Shown: positions 1 through 7,956 of the stretch, one piece after another
Layout: each line of letters begins with the position of its first letter
Numbering within the stretch: the first letter of the stretch is position 1
Source of the DNA: CAMCQY01 sp044370415
Lineage (GTDB): Bacteria > Planctomycetota > Planctomycetia > Pirellulales > UBA1268
Direction: 5' to 3'
NCBI GenBank assembly: GCA_044370415.1
Contig: JBILVO010000075.1
Span: forward strand, 1 to 18,030
DNA length: 18,030 nucleotides
The notes under the pieces: model-generated
The model's database searches: none
Told to the model about the DNA's origin: nothing
The model's input: the letters and a program-made list of their open reading frames with translations, nothing else
Position numbers and translations under genes: made by a program

Positions 1-1
1 C

Positions 2-496
2 GGCTGGGCCGTCGCCGACGCCAAGCAGCGGAGCGGCGTGCAACCGGGCTGGCCGAACTTCTGGATCGACGAGGCGGGCCGCGGCCGCGTGAAGAGCTAC
101 GAGGCGACGAAACAGGAAAACCCGCCGGTGTGGCAGGCCGTCGGCGGCTTCGGGATGATCCTGGCGGCGGGCATGATTCGCGTCGATGCAGGCGGCGCCC
201 TGCAGCCGCGGACGGCGGTGGGCGTCGATGGCGAGGGAAAGACGATGTGGCTCGTGGTCGTGGACGGCCGGCAGCCCGGCTTCAGCGAGGGGATGAGCGA
301 GCACGAACTGGCCACGCTCATGCAGCAGGTCGGCTGCTCGGACGGCCTGAACCTCGACGGCGGCGGAAGCAGCATCATGCTGGTGTCCGATCCGCGGGAC
401 GACAAGCGCCCTCCGATTCAGGCGGTCAATTCGCCGTCGGGCTGGAGCCGTCGGCCGTTGCCGATGCTGCTCGGTGTGCGGCGCAAGGCGGAGTGA
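2..496 (+). CDS. Phosphodiester glycosidase (NAGPA-like) family protein, C-terminal part
   Basis: The frame is open from the left window edge (base 2) and ends at TGA 494-496, so the true start lies outside. A GTG at 38 is only an internal codon. The diagnostic motif is NLDGGGSS at 350-373, the conserved glycine-rich core of the phosphodiester glycosidase domain (NAGPA family, DUF2233-like). It is preceded by a WLVVVDGRQPG strand and an amphipathic helix (SEHELATLMQQVGC), the usual order in this family. Characterised relatives remove GlcNAc from phosphodiester-linked sugars; many bacterial members are secreted and act on exopolysaccharides or wall polymers. Substrate here is unknown. The domain assignment is secure; the N-terminal architecture cannot be seen. 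Confidence 0.85.
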   Translation, partial: GWAVADAKQRSGVQPGWPNFWIDEAGRGRVKSYEATKQENPPVWQAVGGFGMILAAGMIRVDAGGALQPRTAVGVDGEGKTMWLVVVDGRQPGFSEGMSEHELATLMQQVGCSDGLNLDGGGSSIMLVSDPRDDKRPPIQAVNSPSGWSRRPLPMLLGVRRKAE

Positions 497-532
497 CCGA
501 GGGCCCGCTCCGGGGCGGAAAGTCCGAATTCA

Positions 533-560
533 TTCCCCTTAGGAGAGGGGGGTGGTTGAC
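533..560. repeat. GC-rich inverted element, copy A of a possible dispersed repeat
   Basis: CCCCTTAGGAGAGGGG at 535-550 forms a short hairpin (CCCCT/AGGGG) and is followed by GGTGGTTGACTC. A similar stretch (TTCCCC, then an AAGGAG core, then a GGGTGG tail) occurs at 9547-9572. It lies between the glycosidase stop and the next gene. It could also act as a weak terminator, but no T-run follows the hairpin. The similarity was noted by eye over about 25 bases only. Confidence 0.35.
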
Positions 561-660
561 TCCCCCGCGTCGCAGACTTACCACCACGGCCATCTGACAG
601 TGGACGGGAGCCGCAACCGCCTCCCGGCAGACGCACAAACGCACCGGAGATCACGACATC

Positions 661-1446
661 ATGTCAGGCACCACGTCACGCAACGACTCGACTCAAAAGC
701 AGCCGCAGACCGGCGTCTCGCCGAAGCTCACGGATGCGACTCGGAGATACGACTCGGCCGTTCGCCTCAGCGGCTACCTTTCGGTGAGCATCGGCGCCGG
801 CATCCTCGGCACGTCGCAGGCCGATGCGGGAATCGTGACCATCGACATCGGGCCGACCGGTTTCAATATCGGCGGAGTGAACGCGGGGGTCTCGTCCGGG
901 AACTACACCACGAGGTCCGATTTCCCTGTCACCGGCGCGGGCACGCTTTTCCTCTACAACAAGTACGTTTACGTCGGCGAAGATTCCACCACCACTGTTA
1001 CTGGCATGAGTGGCTACCAGTCGGGGCTGAAATTTGCCGGCACGCTGGCCAATCCAGTGAACTTTGCATTCGGATCCGCGATCAGCGGGACGAGTCCGTT
1101 CAATTCGTATGCGACGCTGTTCTACCGGAAGGTCGATAGCAACTCGCCGACCGTCGTGCCCGACTTCAATCCGGGCAGTTACGTGGGATTCAAGACAGCG
1201 CAGGGTAACTACGGCTGGCTCGAGGTGACGTGGTCGGGATCGTTGGGCCAGTTCCAGATCTTCTCTGGCGCCTATGAGAGCGTCGTCGGCGTTTCCATCG
1301 CGGCCGGCGACACGGGAACTCCCGTTCCGGAGATCGATCCGTCTTCGTTCGGCAGCGCCCTGTCGCTGGTGATGGGGTCTCTGGCGATGCTCGAACACCG
1401 TCGCCGGAAGCGCGAGGAGTCGGTCGCCGCCCCGACGGTCGCCTGA
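661..1446 (+). CDS. Secreted PEP-CTERM-like surface protein
   Basis: This is a 261-aa protein of unknown specific function. A charged N-terminal leader (1-35) precedes a hydrophobic segment at about 36-57 ending near SQADAG, consistent with a signal peptide with an extended n-region. The body (58-218) is rich in Gly, Ser, Thr and aromatic beta-strand patterns, including a YGWLEV strand near 184-189. The C-terminus has the tripartite look of a sorting signal: VPEIDP at 222-227, a hydrophobic stretch at about 229-243, then EHRRRKREE. In PEP-CTERM proteins such a tail is recognised by an exosortase-type enzyme and cleaved; EIDP variants are typical of planctomycetes from memory. A GGAG lies 11 nt before the ATG. 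The stop is 4 nt before the next ATG, so co-expression is likely. Confidence 0.75.
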   Translation: MSGTTSRNDSTQKQPQTGVSPKLTDATRRYDSAVRLSGYLSVSIGAGILGTSQADAGIVTIDIGPTGFNIGGVNAGVSSGNYTTRSDFPVTGAGTLFLYNKYVYVGEDSTTTVTGMSGYQSGLKFAGTLANPVNFAFGSAISGTSPFNSYATLFYRKVDSNSPTVVPDFNPGSYVGFKTAQGNYGWLEVTWSGSLGQFQIFSGAYESVVGVSIAAGDTGTPVPEIDPSSFGSALSLVMGSLAMLEHRRRKREESVAAPTVA

Positions 1447-1450
1447 CCCG

Positions 1451-4153
1451 ATGGCCCGCCGCAGGCTCCTGCTCGTCGGCTGGGATTCGGCCGACTGGAA
1501 GATCATCCACCCGTTGCTCGACGCCGGCGAACTGCCGGGTCTTGCGCGGCTCGTGGAGACGGGCACCAGCGGCAACCTGACGACGCTCGAGCCGCAGCTG
1601 TCGCCGATGCTCTGGACGAGCATCGCGACCGGGAAGATGGCCTACCACCACGGCGTGCCGGGGTTCACCGAGGTAGACGACCGCACCGGCGCGGTGGTGC
1701 CCGTCTCGGCAGCCACGCGGACATGCCGCACGCTCTGGGAGATTCTCGGAGACCGCGGGCTCAGGAGCCACGTCGTGGGCTGGTTCGCCACCCACGGCGA
1801 GGAGAATCATTCCGGCTGCGTCGTCTCCAACATGTTTGGCCACCTGCGGAACACGCGGCCCGGCCAGGACGCCGCCGAGTGGCCCGCGCCACCCCAGGGC
1901 ACCTACTGGCCGCCCACGCTGGCCGAGGTGATGAACGACCTGCGGGTCAGCCCCCACGAGATCGATCCCGACAGCGTCATCCGGCTCTTCATTCCCGACG
2001 GCCAGTCGGTCGACCAGTCGAAGGACAGGCGGCCCTGGCTGCTGGCCTCCCGGCTCGCCGAGTCTTGCTCCATCCACAACGCCGCCACGCACCTGCTCCA
2101 GACCGAGCCCGACTGGGACTTTGCGGCCGTCTACTACCGGGCGATCGACGAGATCAGCCACATCTTCATGCCCTACCACCCGCCGCGGATGGCGGGCATT
2201 CCGGAGGCCGATTTCGAGATGTACCGGCGGGTCGTCGCCGCCACCTACCGGTTTCACGACCTGTTTCTCTGCCGGCTCATGCAGCTGGCCGGCCCCGACA
2301 CGGCGGTCGTGGTCATCTCCGACCACGGCTTCCACAGCGATCACCTGCGGCCGAAGTTCACCCCGCGCGTGCCGGCCGGCATCACCGTCTGGCATCGGCC
2401 GCAGGGGATCTTCGTGGCCGGCGGCCCGGGATTCAAACGCGACGAGCTCGTCTTCGGCGGCCGGCTGCTCGACGTCGCCCCCACGATCCTCCACTGGTTC
2501 GGCCTGCCGGTCGGCGCCGACATGGAGGGCCGCGTGCTCGAGGAGGTGTTCGAGACGAGGCGGCCGGTGGAGACGCTGCCCAGCTGGGAGCGGCCGGATG
2601 CAACGCAACGCCGCCGAAGCTTCGGGCTTGCCGCCGACAAGGCCCTCCTCGAGCAGTTCGTGGCGCTCGGCTACATCGACGAGATTCCCGACGACCCGGG
2701 GCAGGCGGCCGCCGAGACGAGCCGGGAAAACGACTGGAACCTCGCCCGGGCCTGCATGCACGGGGGGAAGTACGACCTGGCGCTGCCCCTGCTCGAGTCG
2801 TGCTTCCATGCCCAGCCGGCGCGGACCGACTACGCGCAGCTGCTCGCTGCCTGTCAGACCGAGCTCGGGCTGCTCGACGAGGCCGATGCCACCGTCGCCA
2901 AGGCCGCCGAGACGTTTGGCCGCACCGAACAGGCCGACCTCGTCAGGGCCTCGGTCGCCATCCAGAAGAAGGACTTCGCCGCTGCCCTGGCCACGCTCGA
3001 GCGGGTGCGCGACGAACGGCCGGCCGAGCCGCAGCTGCAGCTGATGCTGGCGCAGAGCTTCCTGGCGCTGCGCCGCTGGGACGACGCCGAAGCCGCCTCC
3101 CACGCCGTGCTCGCCGCCGATCCGCACAATCCACGGGCGTTTCTCATCCTGGCGAGGTCGTGCCTCCGCCGAGGCCGGCCCGAGCAGGCGGTCGAGGCGG
3201 CGCTCGACGCCATCGGGCTGGACTTCGGGAATCCGCAGGGGCATTTTCTTCTGGGGGCGGCGCTCGCGAGCCTCGGTCGCTTCGAGGAGGCCAGGCGGCC
3301 GCTGGAAAACTGCCTCCGGCTCGCGCCGCGGTTCCTGCGTGCGCAGCGGCTGCTCGCGCGGGTGTGCCGCCGCCTCGGGCAGCCGGCCGAGGCCGCGATG
3401 CACGAGTCGCAGAGCTTTCTCAAGCTGCACGACCTGCGGAAAACGCAGGCGGCCGCGCACGCCGCCACGCGGGAGATGGCCGCCGTGCGGGCCGCCGAGC
3501 GGTCGAAGCGGGATCGCGTGCGGCAGGCCGAAATCGACCGGAAGAAGGCCGAATACGACGCGATCGAGCCGAAGGAGTTTGTGATCGTGTCGGGGCTGCC
3601 GAGGTCGGGCACCTCGCTGATGATGCAGATGCTGCGGGCCGGCGGGATCGAGCCGATGACCGACGAGAAGCGGGCGGCCGACGAGGACAACCCCGAGGGC
3701 TACTGGGAGTGGGAGGCGATCAAGAAGCTCGCCAAGAATCCGCGGCTCATCGAGCAGGCCGAGGGCAAGGCGGTCAAGGTCGTCTCGGCGCTGCTGCCGA
3801 GCCTGCCGGGCAAGCACCGTTACACCATCATCTACATGGTCCGCCCCACGGCGCAGGTGGTCGACTCGCAGTGGGCGATGCTGGCGAGGCAGGGCATTCA
3901 GCCACGGGCCGAGAAGCAGCACCTCATCGAGGTGCAGGAGCACCACAGCCGACAGATCCGCGAGGTGCTGCAGAAGAGCGACCGCGTCACGCTGCTCGAG
4001 ATCTCCTATCCGGACCTCGTGGCCGATCCGGCGCCGACGATCGAGAAGCTCGCCGCACTCCTGCCGGGGCGGTTCCAGCCCGGCCCGGACGTGGCCGCGT
4101 GCGTGAGGCCGCAACTGTATCGCAACCGCACGCCGCAGCGCGGCGAACCGTGA
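1451..4153 (+). CDS. Alkaline-phosphatase-superfamily phosphodiesterase, TPR and sulfotransferase-like fusion
   Basis: A 900-aa protein with three modules. Residues 1 to about 385 resemble type I phosphodiesterase/nucleotide pyrophosphatase enzymes. Likely metal and catalytic residues are D12 (GWDSADW), T56 in SPMLWTS, D233 and H237 (IDEISH), D291-H292 (SDHGFH) and H315 (WHRPQG). Residues about 428-660 are helical repeats of TPR type, with recurring A/L spacing and DPHNPRA-type turns. A charged Ala-rich helix (about 660-708) leads into a sulfotransferase-like domain with P-loop GLPRSGTS (715-722) and a 3'-phosphate-site-like MVRPTAQVVDSQ (796-807). No signal peptide or membrane segment is evident, so it is probably cytoplasmic. 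It starts 4 nt after the preceding stop without a clear Shine-Dalgarno, which suggests translational coupling. The substrates are unknown. No frameshift is seen between modules. Confidence 0.85.
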   Translation: MARRRLLLVGWDSADWKIIHPLLDAGELPGLARLVETGTSGNLTTLEPQLSPMLWTSIATGKMAYHHGVPGFTEVDDRTGAVVPVSAATRTCRTLWEILGDRGLRSHVVGWFATHGEENHSGCVVSNMFGHLRNTRPGQDAAEWPAPPQGTYWPPTLAEVMNDLRVSPHEIDPDSVIRLFIPDGQSVDQSKDRRPWLLASRLAESCSIHNAATHLLQTEPDWDFAAVYYRAIDEISHIFMPYHPPRMAGIPEADFEMYRRVVAATYRFHDLFLCRLMQLAGPDTAVVVISDHGFHSDHLRPKFTPRVPAGITVWHRPQGIFVAGGPGFKRDELVFGGRLLDVAPTILHWFGLPVGADMEGRVLEEVFETRRPVETLPSWERPDATQRRRSFGLAADKALLEQFVALGYIDEIPDDPGQAAAETSRENDWNLARACMHGGKYDLALPLLESCFHAQPARTDYAQLLAACQTELGLLDEADATVAKAAETFGRTEQADLVRASVAIQKKDFAAALATLERVRDERPAEPQLQLMLAQSFLALRRWDDAEAASHAVLAADPHNPRAFLILARSCLRRGRPEQAVEAALDAIGLDFGNPQGHFLLGAALASLGRFEEARRPLENCLRLAPRFLRAQRLLARVCRRLGQPAEAAMHESQSFLKLHDLRKTQAAAHAATREMAAVRAAERSKRDRVRQAEIDRKKAEYDAIEPKEFVIVSGLPRSGTSLMMQMLRAGGIEPMTDEKRAADEDNPEGYWEWEAIKKLAKNPRLIEQAEGKAVKVVSALLPSLPGKHRYTIIYMVRPTAQVVDSQWAMLARQGIQPRAEKQHLIEVQEHHSRQIREVLQKSDRVTLLEISYPDLVADPAPTIEKLAALLPGRFQPGPDVAACVRPQLYRNRTPQRGEP

Positions 4154-4232
4154 GCGTGCCCGACCTCGGGCCAGATCGTCAGCCGGAGGGCCGATGTGTG
4201 CCGCGGCGGCTCGTCGGCTCAGGCTCCGTGCG

Positions 4233-5486
4233 TCACGACGTGGCGTAGCGGTAGATCGCCGCGACACCGCTCTCGGTGGGCATCTGGATCCGTGCCAGCG
4301 GCACGATCGCGCCGCCGTGCTCCACCACGATCTCCACGAGATCCTCGTAGAGATCCTCGCCGCCGGCCTCGCGACGCGAGCCGGGGCGACGGACGGCCGT
4401 GGCCGCAGGGCAGGGGACGAGGCTGCCCGAGGTGCGGTCGATCTTCCCGGCCTCGCGGCGGCCGGACTCCACGATGAGCGTCGCGACCTGCCCGGCGACG
4501 GCCGCGCGGGCGATCTCCGCCAGGTCGCCCGAGCCGCGGCCGTGGGCCCGCGCCGCGCGGAAGGCGTCGAGGAGCTGCTCGCGGCGACGCTGCCGCCCCG
4601 CCCGCAATGCGGCGCCGGCGCAGGCTGCGAGTTCGGCGTCCGTGAGCCCGGCCGGATCCCGATCGACCCGCATTTGCTCGGCCGGCCCATGGGCGGCGAG
4701 CGGTGCGAAGAGCGATGCGACCTGCGGCAGGGCGACGGTCACCAGCGGCCAGTCGGCATCCCAGCCCGGCGCCTGGGCCACGATCCGCGCCGCCTCCCGC
4801 AGGAAGTGCCCCGTGTCGGTCTCGAACCCGTCGGTGCGGGCTCCGAACCCACCGTGCACCCGCGCGCCGCCGAACGTGCCGCCGCCGTGAAGGACGCGGT
4901 GCGGCTGGCTCGGCTCCTCCTCGACGAACTGCTCGCGAAAGAGCTCGCCGCCCGCCGCGTGGCCGCCGTGCGGCAGGGGCAGCGGCAACGGGAAGAGCCG
5001 ATCCCCTCCGTATGCGGAGATCTGGCCGATGCACGCCCGGACGACTCGCTCGTTGACGGCGACCACGAGGCAGTGCTCGATCGCGGCGAGCCGGCGGATA
5101 AGTGGCAGGACGTGGAACCGCGGGGCGACCACCGCCTCCGGCTCGAGCGGGCCGTCGACCGCGACCAGCCTGCAGATGCCGTCGGCCGTGAACGTTGCCA
5201 GCCCGTCGTGGGGCGGCGCCAGAAGCAACGGGCTGGCCATGAGCTCATGCAATGGCGCGAGCAGCCGATCGATGGCGGTGGGCTCCGCGCATGGCGCGAG
5301 CGCCCCGGCCGCGTCGGCGACGAGGCCCTTGAGCACGATCCGGTTGAGTTCGTCAGGCGGCGACGAGCGCCGGGTCGGCAGGTAGATCGACACGCTCGGC
5401 TCGGCCCGGGCGGCCAGCAGCGCGTGCAGCAGCGCCGGTGTCAGCGGTGCCAGCTCGGGAAGGGCGGTGGGCGATGCCACGGTCAT
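4233..5486 (-). CDS. baeRF-family (bacterial archaeo-eukaryotic release factor-like) protein
   Basis: A 417-aa protein starting MTVASPTALPEL. The same frame stays open to 6479, but that extension overlaps the upstream hydrolase and is rejected. The N-terminal SVSIYLPTRR (31-40), the following LNRIVLKGLV helix and the C-terminal pattern ending GGAIVPLARIQMPTESGVAAI match the baeRF families (closest in feel to baeRF3). These share the three-domain fold of eRF1/aRF1 and are thought to act on ribosomes, perhaps under stress. A Gly/His-rich loop (LHGGGTFGGARVHGG) lies mid-protein; no canonical GGQ peptidyl-hydrolysis motif is seen. The ATG overlaps the hydrolase stop codon (ATGA at 5483-5486), so the two are translationally coupled. 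The subfamily assignment is uncertain. Confidence 0.75.
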   Translation of the reverse strand: MTVASPTALPELAPLTPALLHALLAARAEPSVSIYLPTRRSSPPDELNRIVLKGLVADAAGALAPCAEPTAIDRLLAPLHELMASPLLLAPPHDGLATFTADGICRLVAVDGPLEPEAVVAPRFHVLPLIRRLAAIEHCLVVAVNERVVRACIGQISAYGGDRLFPLPLPLPHGGHAAGGELFREQFVEEEPSQPHRVLHGGGTFGGARVHGGFGARTDGFETDTGHFLREAARIVAQAPGWDADWPLVTVALPQVASLFAPLAAHGPAEQMRVDRDPAGLTDAELAACAGAALRAGRQRRREQLLDAFRAARAHGRGSGDLAEIARAAVAGQVATLIVESGRREAGKIDRTSGSLVPCPAATAVRRPGSRREAGGEDLYEDLVEIVVEHGGAIVPLARIQMPTESGVAAIYRYATS

Positions 5487-6157
5487 GGTGCGGGACTCCG
5501 GATGTGGCGGCAGAACCACTCGCAGGCATGCGCGGCGACGTCGTCGAGCGTGCCGGGCTCCTCGAAGAGGTGGCTGGCGCCGGGGATGAGCGTGAGGCAT
5601 TTGTCGCACTGCAGCTCGGCAAGGGCCTGCCTGTTGAGCGCGAGCACGTCGTCGTCGCGGTCGCCCACGAGCAGCAGCGTGGGGGCGCGGACGCGGCGGA
5701 GCGCCGGGCCGGCGAGGTCGGGCCGCCCGCCGCGGGAGACGACCGCGGCCACGCGGGGCTCCTGCGCGGCCGCCACGAGCGCGGCCGCCGCACCGGTGCT
5801 CGCGCCGAAGAGGCCGATCGCGAACGCGGCCGTCGGCTGCTGGGACGCGACGACGGTGATCGCGGCGCAGAGACGGTCGGCGAGGAGGCCGATGTCGAAG
5901 ACGTTGAGGCTGTCGACGGCCTCCTCCGGCGTGAGCAGGTCGAAGAGCAGCGTTGCCAGAAACGCCTCGTTGAGCCGCGCGGCCACGTGTGCGTTGCGGG
6001 GGCTGGTGCGGCTGCTGCCACTGCCGTGGGCGAAGATCACGAGGCCCACGGGATCGGGCGGTATGGCGAGCGAGCCGGGAAGCGCGAGCGGCCGGCCAGA
6101 TCGGGCGATCGCAGGAATCTGGATCTCGGCGACGAAGCAGGGGGCGGCGGTGATCAT
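5483..6157 (-). CDS. Alpha/beta hydrolase of the dienelactone hydrolase type
   Basis: A 224-aa single-domain protein without a signal peptide. The oxyanion region VIFAHGSGSSR is near 40-50. The nucleophile elbow is GASTG with S120. The acid is probably D168 in GDRDDDV, and the base is H196 in PGASHLF. The order and spacing suit a complete catalytic triad. The start is the ATG at 6157-6155; no strong Shine-Dalgarno is visible before it, so a different start is possible. The stop overlaps the baeRF start by four bases. This hydrolase type also occurs fused to a phosphoribosyltransferase domain in dormancy-linked actinobacterial proteins; here a PRTase gene lies about 1 kb away. The substrate is unknown. 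Confidence 0.8.
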   Translation of the reverse strand: MITAAPCFVAEIQIPAIARSGRPLALPGSLAIPPDPVGLVIFAHGSGSSRTSPRNAHVAARLNEAFLATLLFDLLTPEEAVDSLNVFDIGLLADRLCAAITVVASQQPTAAFAIGLFGASTGAAAALVAAAQEPRVAAVVSRGGRPDLAGPALRRVRAPTLLLVGDRDDDVLALNRQALAELQCDKCLTLIPGASHLFEEPGTLDDVAAHACEWFCRHIRSPAP

Positions 6158-6293
6158 GGGCGTTGTCCGCGGTGAACGGAATGGAAACGCCGCGTCCCTG
6201 CCCGCGATGGCGAAAATGTATGCGCGGCGGGGGCGCACGCACGGCCGCTTCCCGCGGCTGCGGCGGAACGTCCGACCGCGGTACCGGACACTT

Positions 6294-6306
6294 GGCAGAC
6301 TCTGCC
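6294..6306. promoter_or_regulatory. 13-bp palindrome, possible operator
   Basis: GGCAGA-C-TCTGCC is a perfect 6-bp inverted repeat around one central base. It is centred at 6300 in the divergent spacer and is not followed by a T-run, so it does not look like a terminator. A binding-site role is inference only. Confidence 0.3.
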
Positions 6307-6353
6307 GCGAGGGTGACCGGATCTCCGCGGCACGCCCGCCGCCGACGGCGGCC

Positions 6354-6366
6354 CGTGTCTGACACG
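6354..6366. promoter_or_regulatory. 13-bp palindrome, possible operator
   Basis: CGTGTC-T-GACACG is a perfect 6-bp inverted repeat around one central base, centred at 6360. This is exactly 60 bp from the other palindrome centre and about 110 bp before the HPF-CSD start. The arms differ in sequence from the first palindrome. Confidence 0.3.
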
Positions 6367-6469
6367 CGGTGCGTGCGTAGAGTTCCGGTGCGTTTCCGTG
6401 CGTTGGGCACCTCCTGCGAGTGACAGGCTGCGTGCAACGCCCTGGCGAGAACATCGAGAGGAGGCTGCC

Positions 6470-7033
6470 ATGCAGACACAGCCGACGGTGACCTTTGACG
6501 ATATTCCGGTCGACGAGCATGTCCGCGACGCGGCGCTCGAACACGTCGCCGATTTGGAGGCGTTCCACGATCGGATCACGGGCTGCCACGTGGTGGTGGC
6601 CCAGCCCCATCGCCACAGCCGGTCCGGGAGGCTGTGGTCGATCCGCGTGGACGTCGTCGTGCCGGGCGCGGATGTCGTCGTGAACCACGATCATCCGCTC
6701 GACCACTCCCACGAAGACGTCTATGTCGCGATGCGCGACGCGTTTCTCGCCGCCAAGCGGCGGTTGGAGGACCACGCCCGACGGCAACGGGGCGACGTGA
6801 AGCGGCACGCCGGCAGGGCCAGGGGGAGGATCACCAGGCTGTTTCCGGAGCGGGGCTACGGATTTTTGGAGACGCCGGACGGCCGTGAGATCTATTTCCA
6901 CGAGCACGCCGTCGATGCCGATGTGCTCCGTCAGGCAGCCGTGGGGATGCCCGTGCGTTTCACGGAAGAGGAGGGGGAGCGGGGGCCGCAGGCGTCGTCG
7001 GTGCACCTACTGCGGCGCCGGCCGAGTGGCTGA
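6470..7033 (+). CDS. HPF/RaiA-like ribosome-associated protein with C-terminal cold-shock domain
   Basis: A 187-aa protein. Residues about 5-105 follow the HPF/RaiA pattern: a beta strand (VTFDDIPVD), a helix (EHVRDAALEHVADLEAF), further strands (CHVVVAQP, SIRVDVVVPG), then the helix DVYVAMRDAFLAAKRRLEDH. Such proteins bind the 30S subunit and cause ribosome hibernation. Residues about 118-184 are a cold-shock (OB-fold) domain with RNP1-like RGYGFLETPDG (128-138) and RNP2-like EIYFHEHAV (140-148), which bind single-stranded nucleic acid. The usual dimerising tail of long HPF proteins is absent; the cold-shock domain takes its place. The start is the ATG at 6470, set by AGAGGAGG five bases upstream. 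An open frame begins earlier at 6398 but lacks such a site. It is convergent with the PRTase gene. Confidence 0.88.
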   Translation: MQTQPTVTFDDIPVDEHVRDAALEHVADLEAFHDRITGCHVVVAQPHRHSRSGRLWSIRVDVVVPGADVVVNHDHPLDHSHEDVYVAMRDAFLAAKRRLEDHARRQRGDVKRHAGRARGRITRLFPERGYGFLETPDGREIYFHEHAVDADVLRQAAVGMPVRFTEEEGERGPQASSVHLLRRRPSG

Positions 7034-7103
7034 CCGCGGCGATCGAGGTGGGCGTTTGTCCGCGACTTCCTTGGCGTTTCGAGCGCAGGGCCACCGCTGA
7101 CCG

Positions 7104-7871
7104 CTACGAATCCTTCGCATTGCCGCTGCGGACCCCACCGGACGACGTTGCGGCCAGCGCCGGCGTCCGTCGTGCGGCGTCGGCTTCAGGTTGCTCGACC
7201 CACCGCGAGGAGGCGGAGCCGAAGTCGCGGAGCAGCTCGACGACGCGGTCGTCGGTGACCTCGTCGAACGACCGGTAGAACTGGCCCACGGCGAGGAAGT
7301 CCCGCGGCTGCTGCAGGCATTCGACCCGATCGCACAAGGGCTCGATCGCGGTGAGCCGATCGGCGGGGGCCACCGGCAGGGCCACGATGAGCTGGGCGGG
7401 CCCGGCGGCCCGCACCGTGCGCAGGGCCGCGATCATCGTCGCGCCGGTGGCCAGGCCGTCGTCGGTGACGATCACCGTGCGGCCCGCGATCGGGGCCTGC
7501 GGCCGCACCGCGCGAAACATGGCCCGCCGCCGGGCGATCTCGGCCATCTGCCTGGTGCGTTCGGCCTCGATCCACGACTCCCCGGCGTCGGTCAGGGCCG
7601 CGGCGAAGTGGTTGAGGTAGACCTCGCCCCCCTCCGACACGGCGCCCAGCGCCAGCTCCGGCTGGTGCGGCGCCCGCAGCTTGCGGGCGAGCACCACGTC
7701 GAGGTCGGCGGCCAGTCCGCGGGCCAGCACGGCGCCGACCTCCACGCCTCCACGGGGAATCGCGAGCACCAGCGGCCGCTCCGTGGTCGGGCTGGAGAGG
7801 CCGCGGTCGCGCAGCCGGGCCACGAGCATCCAGCCGGCCTGTTCGCGATCGAGAAACGTGCTGCACGACAT
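7104..7871 (-). CDS. Phosphoribosyltransferase family protein
   Basis: A 255-aa protein. The PRPP-binding loop is VIVTDDGLATGAT (133-145), with the acidic pair D137-D138. The upstream PRGGVEVG motif (39-46) and the LDVVLARKLRAP strand-loop (57-68) match the stand-alone PRTase type often found beside hydrolases and heat-shock genes. The start MSCSTF at 7871 is preceded by AGGAG at seven-base spacing; the frame extends 17 codons further upstream without support. The last 30 or so residues are Ala/Ser/Arg-rich and probably disordered. The nucleobase or other acceptor is not predictable. It lies 85 nt downstream of Hsp20 on the same strand, so co-transcription is plausible. Confidence 0.85.
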   Translation of the reverse strand: MSCSTFLDREQAGWMLVARLRDRGLSSPTTERPLVLAIPRGGVEVGAVLARGLAADLDVVLARKLRAPHQPELALGAVSEGGEVYLNHFAAALTDAGESWIEAERTRQMAEIARRRAMFRAVRPQAPIAGRTVIVTDDGLATGATMIAALRTVRAAGPAQLIVALPVAPADRLTAIEPLCDRVECLQQPRDFLAVGQFYRSFDEVTDDRVVELLRDFGSASSRWVEQPEADAARRTPALAATSSGGVRSGNAKDS

Positions 7872-7956
7872 GGGAAGTCTCCTGATGGGAAAAGGGCATC
7901 GCGGTACGGCGGCGCATGGCACCGCCGCACCGCGGGCGTGTCACTTCGCGGGCGCG

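Larger units (their letters stand above)
6158..6469. other. Intergenic region between divergent hydrolase and HPF-CSD genes
   Basis: These 312 bases contain no convincing gene. They must hold promoters for both the leftward hydrolase-baeRF pair and the rightward HPF-CSD gene, but no good -10/-35 pair could be picked by eye on either strand. Two short odd-centred palindromes are present and listed separately. The right end carries AGAGGAGG at 6457-6464, a strong Shine-Dalgarno for the HPF-CSD gene. Confidence 0.6.

Noticed and set aside
1190..4690. 1166-aa open frame on the minus strand
   Set aside because: It lies opposite the fusion enzyme, is a low-complexity Arg/Pro/Ala-rich translation typical of GC-rich antisense frames, and has no domain pattern.
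5487..6479. N-terminal extension of the baeRF frame
   Set aside because: The added part overlaps the hydrolase gene fully and is Arg/Pro-rich; the ATGA overlap gives a better start at 5486.
7028..7103. Direct repeat GCTGACCGC in the convergent gap after HPF-CSD
   Set aside because: Only nine bases, one copy overlaps the stop codon, and no flanking structure; likely chance.
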